64,000 nt of DNA from Candidatus Eiseniibacteriota bacterium (GTDB taxonomy: Bacteria; Eisenbacteria; RBG-16-71-46), in contig JADJLL010000016.1 in the NCBI GenBank assembly GCA_016710095.1, forward strand, positions 1-64,000, written 5' to 3'. How positions within the stretch are numbered: position 1 is the first letter of the stretch; each line of letters opens with the position of its first letter. The notes under the pieces were generated by a model. That model was not told the DNA's origin. It did not search any database and saw only the letters and a list, made by a program, of their open reading frames with translations. Shown piece by piece: positions 44,390 to 55,016 of the stretch. Both the position numbers and the translations under genes were made by a program.

Positions 44390-44844
44390 TGGTCGCTCCG
44401 CTCGTCACGCTCGAAGGCACCCGGACGATGGCCGTGAACCTCCAGTTCACGCGCGGACGTCACGGCGCCGCCGCGCGCATCGAACTGCACGACCGCCCGG
44501 CGGGCCGTTTCGCGACGGTCGCGCTGCGGGGCTGGATCGATCTTTCCGCGGAGCGCCGCATCGAGCAGACGCTCGACGACCTCGCCGGTCGCGGCGTCAC
44601 GCAGCTGCTCGTGGACTGCTCGCAGCTCCGCCACATCGACTACCGCATGGTGCCGCGTCTCATCGGCGCCCTGCAGCGGTTCGAGTCGCGCGCCGGCGCC
44701 TTCGCGCTGTGCGGACTCAGCCGCTACCTGCGCGATCTGTTCCGTCTCGCCGGTTGCGACGCGCACCTGCGTTCGTGGCCGAGCGCCGCGGACGTGCTGG
44801 CGAGCCCCGCGCTGGCGGGAGCTCCCGGTGGATGTGCGTCATGA
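44389..44844 (+). CDS. STAS-domain protein, anti-anti-sigma-like, lacking the phosphorylatable serine
   Basis: A 151-residue protein with one STAS domain at about residues 40-135: FATVALRGWIDLSAERRIEQ, QLLVDCSQLRHIDYRMVPRL and FALCGLSRYLRDLFRLAG. Canonical SpoIIAA-type proteins have D-S-S-G at the loop where a kinase modifies serine; here it is DYRM, so phosphorylation control at that site is lost. It is not a usual dcw member. Translational coupling to mraZ (TGATG) and a 17-base overlap with rsmH tie it to the cluster. A role in partner-switching or as an envelope protein scaffold is possible; no kinase or sigma gene is beside it. Confidence 0.82.
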   Translation: MVAPLVTLEGTRTMAVNLQFTRGRHGAAARIELHDRPAGRFATVALRGWIDLSAERRIEQTLDDLAGRGVTQLLVDCSQLRHIDYRMVPRLIGALQRFESRAGAFALCGLSRYLRDLFRLAGCDAHLRSWPSAADVLASPALAGAPGGCAS

Positions 44845-45751
44845 GCCGGTTCTGCTCCGCGAGACGCTCGGCTTCCTGCTCGGCGGGGAAGGGCTGTACC
44901 TCGACGGCACGCTCGGCGACGGCGGTCATGCTTCGGCGCTGCTCGACGCGGAACCTCGCGCGCGGCTGCTCGGCAACGATCGCGACCACGGTTCTCTCGA
45001 CTTCGCGCGTGCGCGTCTCGCGCGGTTCGGTGATCGCGTGACGCTCGTCCACGGCACCTTCGCCCAGCTTCCGCAGGCGCACCGCGCCGCGGGCGGCGAA
45101 CTGCTCGCGGGCGCGCTGTTCGACTTCGGGCTTTCCTCGCGCCAGATCGACGATCCGGAGCGGGGCATCAGCTTCACGCACGTGGGTCCGCTCGACCAGC
45201 GTCTCGACCGTTCGAACGGCCAGCCGCTGAACGAGCGCCTCGCGCTCGCCGACGAGGCCGAGGTGGCCGAGGCGCTGCGCGAGTACGGCGACGTGCGCGG
45301 CGCCGGCCGCATGGCGCGCGCGATCGTGGCCGCGGCACGCGCGGGGCAGCTCGCGACGACGCGCGACCTCGCCGCGGTGGTGGGACGTGCGGGCGGGGAT
45401 CCCCGTCCGAAGGCGCTGGCGCCGGTGTTCCAGGCGCTGCGCATCTGGGTGAACGACGAGCTCGGCGACATCGACGCCGCGCTCGAGTGGCTGCCGTCCG
45501 CGGTGCGCGACGGTGGCGTGGTCGTGACGCTGTCGTACCACTCCGGCGAGGACCGCCGGGTCAAGCACGCGCTGCGCGGTGAGCCGCGCGTGTCCGTTTC
45601 ACGCCGCCTGCCCGTCATGGACGATGTGGAGGCGGTGGGGCCGTGGGAGGAGCTGACGCGCAAGGTCGTCGTCCCCTCGAACGAAGAGCAGGACTCGAAT
45701 CCGCGTGCACGAAGCGCGCGGCTCAGGGCATTCCGGAGGAAGCCGCGATGA
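44828..45751 (+). CDS. rsmH: 16S rRNA (cytosine-1402-N4)-methyltransferase
   Basis: A 307-residue SAM methyltransferase. It begins DVRHEPVLLRETLGFL, the family start. SAM motif I is LDGTLGDGGHASALL, then LFDFGLSSRQIDDPERGISF and VTLSYHSGEDRRVKHAL. Some positions differ from the common FDLGVSSPQLD and SYHSLEDR, but the order and length are right. GTG 44828 gives a 17-base overlap with the STAS gene; the stop overlaps ftsL by ATGA. The usual place is right after mraZ, so the STAS gene is the inserted element. Confidence 0.94.
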   Translation: MDVRHEPVLLRETLGFLLGGEGLYLDGTLGDGGHASALLDAEPRARLLGNDRDHGSLDFARARLARFGDRVTLVHGTFAQLPQAHRAAGGELLAGALFDFGLSSRQIDDPERGISFTHVGPLDQRLDRSNGQPLNERLALADEAEVAEALREYGDVRGAGRMARAIVAAARAGQLATTRDLAAVVGRAGGDPRPKALAPVFQALRIWVNDELGDIDAALEWLPSAVRDGGVVVTLSYHSGEDRRVKHALRGEPRVSVSRRLPVMDDVEAVGPWEELTRKVVVPSNEEQDSNPRARSARLRAFRRKPR

Positions 45752-46188
45752 CCAGGGATTGGCGCCGCAACGTTCCTTCCTGGCGTACGCCGGATCGCAG
45801 GCGTTGGGTCCCGAACAAGGCCGCGTTGCTCGTGGTCTTCGTGATGGGATTCACGCTCGTCGAAGTCTGGTCGCACACCATGGTTCAGAGTCTCAGTGTC
45901 GAAGTCGGCCGCGTGACGGGCGACCTCAAGCACGAGAACGATCGCACCGCGTGGCTCGGCATGGAGCTGGACCGCGCGAGCAGCCGTTCGGCACTGCTGC
46001 CGGTCGCCGCGAACACGGGACTGCGTCCCGTGGATCCGTCGCAGATCGTCTCGCTGCCCGACGACTACCTCATTCCTTCGGAAGGCCGCACGCGGGAGAC
46101 GGGCTCGTCCACGCTTCTCGCCTCTGCCGGCCGTGTCCTACAGTCGCTCGTGCCGGACGCCGCGGCACGAGGTCGCCACGTGAACTGA
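45748..46188 (+). CDS. ftsL: FtsL-like cell-division membrane protein
   Basis: A 146-residue bitopic protein: a basic cytoplasmic N-terminus, one membrane segment (KAALLVVFVMGFTLVEVWS, about residues 24-42), then a heptad-like coiled-coil (VQSLSVEVGRVTGDLKHEND) and a tail of uncertain fold. Sequence conservation of FtsL is low; the assignment rests on topology, size and position between rsmH and the division PBP. The tail is longer than in E. coli FtsL (121 aa). Confidence 0.78.
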   Translation: MTRDWRRNVPSWRTPDRRRWVPNKAALLVVFVMGFTLVEVWSHTMVQSLSVEVGRVTGDLKHENDRTAWLGMELDRASSRSALLPVAANTGLRPVDPSQIVSLPDDYLIPSEGRTRETGSSTLLASAGRVLQSLVPDAAARGRHVN

Positions 46189-46197
46189 TCTACCGAA

Positions 46198-46215
46198 CTT
46201 CCTCGTGAGAGGAAG
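46198..46215 (+). other. GNRA-capped hairpin in the ftsL-ftsI spacer
   Basis: CTTCCTC (46198-46204) pairs perfectly with GAGGAAG (46209-46215) around a GTGA tetraloop. No T-run follows. The 115-base spacer is the longest in the dcw cluster, so an mRNA-stability or translation-control element is possible. Confidence 0.45.
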
Positions 46216-46303
46216 CGTCCGGTGCCGTATGGCCGGCCGCGCCTCAGCACCGCGCAAGTGGGTCCGGCGGTCTGCGTGAACCGTCGTTCCATGGAGGGAA
46301 CAG

Positions 46304-48435
46304 TTGGCCCACAGGGATATGCGCAAGAGTCGGGTGCTGATGGTTGCGGCCGGCCTTTTTCTTCTGTTGTGCTGTGTGTGGTTGCGCGTCGCGTACCTGC
46401 AGATTCCGATGCACTCCCACTACATGGCCCGCGCCGCCGAGCGTCAGGAGAGCCGCGTCAAGCTCACGCCTCGCCGCGGTGACATCCTCGACCGCAACGG
46501 CCGCGTGCTCGCGCACGACCTGCAGTCGTTCGAGCTCGCGATCTACCGCCCGCAGGTGAAGAGCGTCTCGGCGCTCGCCGCCAAGATGGCGCCCGTGCTC
46601 GGCGTGAAGCCGCGTGATCTCGCGAAGCGCATCGAGGGCATGAAGGGCTTCGCGTGGCTCGAGCACGACCTCGCTCCCGAGGTCGGGCAGGAGCTGCAGC
46701 GCATGCGGCTCGAGGGCGTCGTCGTGCAGACGCGCGCGACGCGCGACTACCGCCTGGGTCCTGCGGCGTTCGAGATCCTCGGCCGCACCGACCGCGACAA
46801 CGTGGGCGTGGACGGGCTCGAGTACCAGTACGAGAACGATCTCGGCGGGCGCTCGGGCTGGATCACGCTCATCCGCGCGGGCGAGAAGCGCTGGATCAAG
46901 CTGCCGGGCGCGGAGACGCATCCCGCGCGCGACGGCGCCTCGATGCAGCTGACGATCGACGCCGACCTGCAGGCGATCGTCGAACACCACCTCGCGCGCA
47001 CCGTGGACTCTCTGCAGGCGCTGCGCGGCTTCGCCATCTTCCTCGACCCGATGACGGGCGAGATCCTCGCCGCCGCGTGCGTGCCGCACCTGCCCGCGGG
47101 CCGCGCGCGCAACTGGACGTTCACGGACCAGTACGAGCCCGGCTCCACGTTCAAGGTCGTCGTCGCCGGTGCCGTGCTCGAGGAAGGTCTCGCGAAACCC
47201 GAGGAGTACTTCACCGGCGCGCCCGGGCACGGCGTGAAGGCCGAGCTGCTGCCCGGCGTGTTCATCGGTGACGCGCATGGCCGCCCCGGCTACACGTTCT
47301 TCGGCGCGATCCAGAACTCGAGCAACATCGTGTGCGGCAAGCTCGGCATTCGTCTGGGCGCCGAGAAGCTCTACCGCTACGCCGCCTCGCTCGGCTTCGG
47401 CACGCTCACCGGCATCGAGTTCCCGGGCGAGACGTCCGGACGGCTGCGCCCGCTGGGGCGCTGGCAGCCGCGCTCGACGCCGACCGTGGCGATCGGGCAG
47501 GAGGTCGCCGTGACGCCGCTGCAGCTCGCGCTCGCGTACGCCGCGATCGCGAACGGCGGCGTGCTCATGGAGCCGATGCTCGTGAAGGAAGTCCGCGGCA
47601 ACGACGGCCGCGTGCTGCGCCGCAACTCGCCGCAGCCCGCGCACCGCGTCTTCAGCGATGCGACCACGTCCGAGCTGCGCAAGATGCTCTGCGCCGTCGT
47701 CGACAGCGGCACCGCGACCGCCGCGCGCCTGCCCGGCATGCGCATCGCCGGCAAGACCGGCACCGCGCAGAAGGTCGATCCCGCGCTCCGCGCGTACGGC
47801 AGCAAGTACATGGCGTCGTTCGCCGGCTTCGCGCCCGCGGACAACCCGCGCATCGTCGGCGTCGTCGTGATCGACGAGCCGCCGCAGCGCCTGCACTACG
47901 GCGGCCAGATCGCCGCGCCCGTCTTCCGCGAGGTCGTGCTCGACCTCATGCGCCAGCCCACGAGCGTGCTCGGCAGCACCACGAGCAACATCGCGACGCG
48001 TCCGCCCGACGTGCCCGCGGTGACCGCGCCCGACCTGCGGCTGCTGCCGCGGATCGAGGCCGAGCGCAAGCTCGCCGACTTCGGCCTGCACGCCCGTTTC
48101 GAGGGCGCGGGCGCCCGCGTGCTGTCCCAGTCTCCCGCCGCCGGCCAGCCGGTCGAACGTGGCGGTTCCGTCGTCGCCTGGCTCTCGTCGCCGCAGGATT
48201 CCGTCGGGCGCAGCATGCCCGACCTCACCGGTCTTCCGGTGCGGCAGGCGATCCGCCAGCTCACCCAGCGTCAGGTCCAGCCCTTCGTCACCGGAAGCGG
48301 ATTCGTCGTGCGGCAGGAGCCGTCACCCGGAACGCCACTGCCCGTCACGGGCGGTTGCCGTCTGTGGTGCGCGGCCGACGCCGGCACGCCGGCCCGTGGT
48401 GGCGTGAGCGTGGCCTCGGCGTCTTCGCGCCGGCC

Positions 48436-48439
<4 letters not shown>
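46304..48439 (+). CDS. ftsI: Division-specific transpeptidase (PBP3/FtsI-type) with two PASTA domains
   Basis: A 711-residue class B penicillin-binding protein. One N-terminal membrane helix (VLMVAAGLFLLLCCVWL) is followed by the dimerisation domain (RRGDILDRNGRVLAHDL). The transpeptidase has the catalytic motifs SxxK in EPGSTFKVV, SxN in QNSSNIVCG and KTG in IAGKTGTAQ. After it come two PASTA domains, about residues 568-628 and 640-695 (MPDLTGLPVRQAIRQL). PASTA tails are familiar on Gram-positive PBP2x and SpoVD. The start is TTG 46304, five bases after GGAGGG; the in-frame ATG at 46319 is too far from that site. Confidence 0.93.
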
Positions 48440-49916
<1,477 letters not shown>

Positions 49917-49920
<4 letters not shown>

Positions 49921-51407
49921 CCGACTTCCCGCTGCCGCCCCGCATCGTCGACCGCACCGTCCACGACGGGCAGGCCGATTCGCACAAGGCGACGCCGGAG
50001 GCGTCGAGCCATCCCATGATCACCCTGGTCGAACTCGCCCAGTGGTCGCGCGGCGACCTCGTCGTGAAGCGCGTACCCGAGGGCGCCGCCGCGCGCGAGG
50101 AGTTCCTGCGCAGTGGCGTCACCGGCGCCTCGCTCGACTCGCGCGCGATCGAGCCTGGCATGCTGTTCGTGCCGCTGCCGGGCAGCAACGTCGACGGCCA
50201 CGCGTTCCTCGACGAGGTGTTCGCGCGCGGCGCCGGCGCGGCGCTGTGCGCGCGCGCCGTGCATCCGCTCATCGCGCACCACGACCTCGGGCCGCTCATC
50301 CTCGTGGACGACGTCACGGTGGCGCTGCAGACGATCGCGACCGAGTACCGCAAGCGCTGGCCCGGGCTGATGGTCGGCGTGACCGGCAGCGCGGGGAAGA
50401 CGACGACCAAGGAACTGGTGGCCGCGGCCTTCGCGACGGAAGCGCCGACGCTGCGCACGCAGGGCAACAAGAACAACCACTGGGGCGTGCCGCTCACGAT
50501 TCTCGGCCTCAAGCGCGAGCACCAGGTCGCGATCGTCGAGATGGGCATGAACGCTCCCGGCGAGATCGCCGCGCTCGCGGCCATCGCCGGCCCGAACGCC
50601 GCGATCGTCACGAACGCCGGCAGCGCGCACCTCGAAGGCGTCGGTTCGCTCGAGGGCGTCGCGCGCGAGAAGGCGTCGCTCGTGCACGCGCTGCCGAAGG
50701 GCGCTTCGGCGTTCGTCGGCGCGGATTCGCCGCTGCTGCTCGACGCCGTGAAGGGTGCGAAGGCCGAGGTGATCACCTACGGCTTCGCGAAGGAAGCCGG
50801 CCTGCGGCCGGCGGCCTACGAAGACCTGGGCGCCGCGGGCTCGCGACTCGAAGTGGACGGCTTCCCGCCGCTGCACCTGCAGCTCGTCGGCCGGCACATG
50901 GCCGCCAACGCGCTCGCCGCGCTCGCCGTGGCGAAGCGCTGGAAGCTCGACCCGGAGCGCGTCGTCGCGGCGCTGGCCGCGTACGCGCCGATGGGCGGAC
51001 GCATGGAAGTGAAGCGCGCGCACGGCGCGACGCTGCTGGTGGACTGCTACAACGCGAACCCCGATTCGATGGCCGCGGCGCTCACGTCGCTCGCGAGCTG
51101 GCCGGGCGCCACGCGGCGCATCGCGCTGCTCGGCGACATGCGCGAACTGGGGGAGACGGCGGCGCGCCTGCACGTCGAAACGGGGGAGCGCGTCCGCAAC
51201 GCGGAGTTGTGGACGGTGGGCGCGCATGCGGGCGATTATGCGCGGGGTGCGGCGCGGGCCGGGGTCACTGCGCGCGTCTTCGACGACAAACCCGCCGCGG
51301 CCGCGGCGCTTCGCGAAGCGCTGGCCGAGGGCGTGGTCGTGCTGCTCAAGGGTTCACGCGGGGCCGCACTCGAGCACGTGCTCGAGGGCCTCGACATGGA
51401 GAGTTGA
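49917..51407 (+). CDS. murF: UDP-MurNAc-tripeptide-D-Ala-D-Ala ligase MurF
   Basis: A 496-residue Mur ligase that adds the D-Ala-D-Ala dipeptide. P-loop VGVTGSAGKTTTKELVAAAF, then TQGNKNNHWGVPLTIL, VEMGMNAPGEIAAL, and YNANPDSMAAAL in the C-terminal domain. The first 33 residues are an unusual extension: homology begins at ITLVELAQWSRGD, right after an in-frame ATG at 50016. The ATGA overlap with murE favours the upstream start; the shorter start is possible. Followed four bases after the stop by mraY. Confidence 0.95.
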
Positions 51408-51411
51408 TCGC

Positions 51412-52504
51412 GTGTTCTACGAGTGGATCTATCCGTTGCACAGCTGGCCCGGACTGTCGGTGCTGAACGTGTTCCGCTACATCACGTTCCGTTCCGCGTA
51501 CGCCGCCATCACCGCGCTCGCCATTTCGTACTGGTTCGGGCCCGTGATGATCGCGTGGCTGCGCAGCGTGAAGCTGGGGCAGAAGGTGAGGCAGGAGGGG
51601 CCGCAGACGCACCTCGGCAAGGCGGGCACGCCGACGATGGGCGGGCTGCTCATCGTGACCTCGATCGTGGTGCCGTGCCTGCTGTGGGGCAACTTCCATT
51701 CGCGCCAGCTCTGGCTCGCGCTGCTCACGACCGTGTGGCTCGGCGGCCTCGGCTTCCTCGACGACTGGCTGCGCGTCGTGAAGAACTATCCGAAGGGACT
51801 GCTCGGCCGGTACAAGCTCGTCGGCCAGGTCGCGATCGGCGCGATCGTCGGCACGCTCATGCTCGTGTTCCCCGAGACCGGCATGGGGCCGACCGCGACG
51901 CACGTGCCGTTCCTCAAGCGCGCGGTCGTGGACTTCGGCTGGCTGTTCGTGCCGTTCGTGATCTTCGTGATCACGGGTTCGTCGAACGCCGTGAACCTCA
52001 CCGACGGGCTCGACGGTCTCGCGTCCGGGCTCGTCGCGATCGCGGCGTTCGCGTTCGCGGGCATGTGCTACGTGAGCGGTCACGCGAAGTTCAGCGCGTA
52101 CCTGAACATCACGCACCTCGTCGCGAGCGGTGAGCTGACGATCTTCTGCGCGGCCGTGGTGGGCGCCGCGCTCGGGTTCCTCTGGTACAACTGCCATCCG
52201 GCCGACGTCTTCATGGGGGACACCGGATCGCTCGCGCTCGGCGGCGCGCTCGGCGTGGTCGCCGTGCTCATCAAGCGCGAGTTCTGGCTCGTGCTCGTCG
52301 GCGGCGTGTTCGTCGCCGAGGCGCTGTCCGTCATGATCCAGGTGACGAGTCTTCAAGCTCACCGGCAAGCGCGTCTTCCGGATGTCGCCGCTGCATCACC
52401 ATTTCGAACTGCTGGGCTGGGCGGAGAGTCGCGTCGTCCTGCGCTTCTACATCGTCGCCGCCCTGCTCGCGCTGCTCTCCCTCTCGACCTTCAAGCTGCA
52501 ATGA
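51412..52504 (+). CDS. mraY: Phospho-MurNAc-pentapeptide translocase MraY (one-base frameshift near 52350)
   Basis: An inner-membrane enzyme making lipid I. About ten helices. Signature regions: GKAGTPTMGGLLIV, FLDDWLRVVKNYPKGLLGRY with the catalytic Asp pair, NAVNLTDGLDGLASG and ADVFMGDTGSLALGG. The literal frame is lost after VMIQVTS. One base over, the expected C-terminus follows (FKLTGKRVFRMSPLHHHFEL, then LSLSTFKLQ) and stops at 52502-52504, overlapping the murD ATG as ATGA. Removing one base near GACGAGTCTTC gives 363 residues, normal for MraY (E. coli 360). Because MraY is essential, a sequence error is very likely. Confidence 0.95.
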
Positions 52505-53880
52505 CCTTCGATCGCTGGAACCCGCCTCCCGGAAAACGCGCCCTCGTCGCCGGCGCCGCGGGCAGCGGTGTCGCCGACGCGCGGCTCCTCGCGCGCCACG
52601 GCGCCGACGTGACGCTCTGTGACCGCCGCGCCACCGAGGCACTGCCCGAAGCGGCGCGCGCACTCGCCGCGGACGGCGTGACCGTGACGGGCGGGCGCGA
52701 CGACGCCGCGCTGCTCGACGATCGCGACCTGCTCGTGTGGAGCCCGGGCATCCCCGTGGACCACGCGCTGATCGTCGCCGCGCGCGAGCGCGGCATCACG
52801 GTCATGGGCGAGCTCGAGCTGGGCTTCCTCGCCGCGAAGGCGCCGCTGCTCTGCATCACCGGCACGAACGGCAAGAGCACCACGACCGACCTGACCGGCG
52901 CGCTGCTGCGCGCGGCGGGGCGTGAGGTCGAGGTGTGCGGCAACATCGGCCGCGCGATCTGCGAGGTGGCCGAGGACGTGAGCGCGTCCGGACTCCTCGT
53001 CGTCGAGGTGTCGAGCTTCCAGCTCGAGACCGTCGACAAGCTCAAGCCGTGGGTCTCCACGTGGCTCAACCTCACGCCCGACCACCTCGACCGCCACGGC
53101 GATCTCGAGACGTACGCGGCGATGAAGGACCGGCTGTTCGTGCGGCAGGACGAATCCGACTGGGCGGTGCGCAGCGCCGACGACCCGGCGGTCGCCTCGC
53201 GCCGCTCCGGGCACGGCGCGCCGCTCGAGTTCTCGGTCTCGCACGCGGTGCCGGAGGGGGCGTACTTCGAGGACGGCCACCTCGTGACCGCCTGGCGTGG
53301 CGGACGCGAGCGGCTGATGCCGCGCTCCGAGGTCCGGCTCCCGGGCCCGCACAACCTCGCCAACGCGCTGGCGGCCCTGACCACGGTCATGCCGCTCGAA
53401 CTGCCCCCGGACACGCTGCGGCAGGCGCTGCGCGAATACGGCGGGCTGGAGCACCGGCTGGAGCCGGCCGGGACGGTCGGCGGCGTGCGGTTCGTGAACG
53501 ATTCCAAGGCCACGAACACGAACTCGCTCGAGGTCGCGCTGCAGAGTTTCCCCCAGAAGATCGTGCTCATCGCGGGTGGCCGCGACAAGGGACAGGACTT
53601 CTCCCCGCTGGCCCCGCTCGTCCGCCAGGCGTGCAAGCAGCTCGTCCTGATCGGGGAGGGGGCCCCCGTCATGGAAAAGGCCTGGACCGGGGTGCCGGCC
53701 GCCCGTGCGGAATCCCTGCGCGAAGCGGTCGAAATGGCGTACCTTGCAGCGGGACCGGACGGCGTGGTGCTGCTTTCGCCGGGCTGTTCGTCCTACGACA
53801 TGTTCAAGGATTTCGAAGATCGTGGACGCCGCTTCAAGGATGAAGTGGCGAGATTGGCGCAGGGAGGCGCGCGCACGTGA
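52501..53880 (+). CDS. murD: UDP-MurNAc-L-Ala-D-Glu ligase MurD
   Basis: A 459-residue Mur ligase adding D-glutamate. N-terminal Rossmann loop ALVAGAAGSGVADARLL, P-loop LCITGTNGKSTTTDLTGALL, VEVSSFQLETVDKL, LTPDHLDRHGDLETYAAMK and NDSKATNTNSLEVALQS in the C-terminal domain. All motifs are in order and the length is typical. In the raw sequence murD is open upstream through mraY because of the indel there, giving a false 800-plus-residue fusion; the ATG at 52501 with ATGA overlap is the natural start. Confidence 0.95.
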   Translation: MTFDRWNPPPGKRALVAGAAGSGVADARLLARHGADVTLCDRRATEALPEAARALAADGVTVTGGRDDAALLDDRDLLVWSPGIPVDHALIVAARERGITVMGELELGFLAAKAPLLCITGTNGKSTTTDLTGALLRAAGREVEVCGNIGRAICEVAEDVSASGLLVVEVSSFQLETVDKLKPWVSTWLNLTPDHLDRHGDLETYAAMKDRLFVRQDESDWAVRSADDPAVASRRSGHGAPLEFSVSHAVPEGAYFEDGHLVTAWRGGRERLMPRSEVRLPGPHNLANALAALTTVMPLELPPDTLRQALREYGGLEHRLEPAGTVGGVRFVNDSKATNTNSLEVALQSFPQKIVLIAGGRDKGQDFSPLAPLVRQACKQLVLIGEGAPVMEKAWTGVPAARAESLREAVEMAYLAAGPDGVVLLSPGCSSYDMFKDFEDRGRRFKDEVARLAQGGART

Positions 53881-55016
53881 ATCGCGGGGATCGCTGGATC
53901 ATCGGGCTGGCTCTCATCCTGACGTTCTTCGGCGTCTTGATGGTGTACTCGGCCGGTTCGTTCGCGTCGTTCATCCATCATCAGGGTGGCGGCTACTACC
54001 TCCAGCAGCAGGCGGTGCGCGTGGTCCTCGGCGGTGCGCTCATGTGGTTCTGCGCCCGCAAGCTGAACCTGCGCTGGCTCGAGACGATTTTGCCTTGGAC
54101 GCTCGGGTTCTGCTGCCTGCTCCTCGTCGCGGTCATCGCGGTCGGGCACACGTCGAAGGGCGCGACGCGCTGGTTCCGCGTCGGCTCGGCGTCGCTGCAG
54201 CCGACGGAACTCGCACGCGTCGCGGCGGTGGTGTTCATGGCGGCGTGGCTCAAGCGCCGTCCGATCTCGCAGCACGGTTTCTGGCGCGGCCTCGTGCCGC
54301 CGATGCTGCTCCTCGGCTTCGTGTCCGCACTCATCTTCAAGCAGCCCGCGCTCAGTTCGGCGGCGCTGCTCTTCGCGACCGGCTTCACGATGTTCTTCCT
54401 CTCCGGCGCGCCGCTGCGCTACCTCGCCATCCCCGTCGGGGTGGGAGCGCTCGCGGTGGTGGGCGGAGTGGCGACGCACCCGTACCAGCTCAAGCGCGTG
54501 AGCACGTTTCTCGACTTCGTGCTGCACGGCAAGCTCGACGCCCAGGGCTCGGGCTACCAGATCGACCAGTCCCTCATCGCCATCGGTTCGGGCGGCGTCT
54601 TCGGCCGCGGGCTGGGGGCGGGCTTCCAGAAGCTGCTGTCGCTTCCGGACGCGCACACCGACTTCATCTTCGCCATCGTCGGCGAGGAGCTCGGGCTCGT
54701 GGGAGCGACCGTGCTGCTCGTCGTCTTCGCACTTTTCCTCTGGCGGGGCCTGCGCGTCACGGCGCGCTGCTCCGACCCGTTCGCTTGCCTGCTCGCCGGC
54801 GGGATCACCGTTCAGTTCGGGCTCTACGCGGTCGCCAATCTCATGGTCGCGACGAGTCTCGCACCCACCACGGGTCTGCCGCTGCCGTTCGTGTCGTACG
54901 GCGGCTCGGCCCTCCTGGTGAATCTCGCGGCAGCCGGCATCCTGTATCGCATCAGCGCGCTCAACGGTGAAGACGAGGCATTGACTCGTTCCCGGTGGGC
55001 GCGGGAGGCCGCATGA
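53877..55016 (+). CDS. ftsW: SEDS peptidoglycan glycosyltransferase FtsW
   Basis: A 379-residue integral membrane protein with about ten helices, which polymerises lipid II at the division site with its PBP partner, here the PASTA FtsI. SEDS landmarks: GVLMVYSAGSFAS near the N-terminus, KGATRWFRVGSASLQPTELARV, the loop around ALSSAALLFATG, DAHTDFIFAIVGEELGLVGA and PLPFVSYGGSALLVNLAAAG. GTG 53877 overlaps the murD stop; the stop overlaps murG (ATGA). Confidence 0.96.
   Translation: MNRGDRWIIGLALILTFFGVLMVYSAGSFASFIHHQGGGYYLQQQAVRVVLGGALMWFCARKLNLRWLETILPWTLGFCCLLLVAVIAVGHTSKGATRWFRVGSASLQPTELARVAAVVFMAAWLKRRPISQHGFWRGLVPPMLLLGFVSALIFKQPALSSAALLFATGFTMFFLSGAPLRYLAIPVGVGALAVVGGVATHPYQLKRVSTFLDFVLHGKLDAQGSGYQIDQSLIAIGSGGVFGRGLGAGFQKLLSLPDAHTDFIFAIVGEELGLVGATVLLVVFALFLWRGLRVTARCSDPFACLLAGGITVQFGLYAVANLMVATSLAPTTGLPLPFVSYGGSALLVNLAAAGILYRISALNGEDEALTRSRWAREAA

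Noticed and set aside
51412..53880. A single MraY-MurD fusion protein
   Set aside because: The conserved MraY C-terminus and an ATGA junction with murD are intact one base out of frame; a frameshift explains it better.
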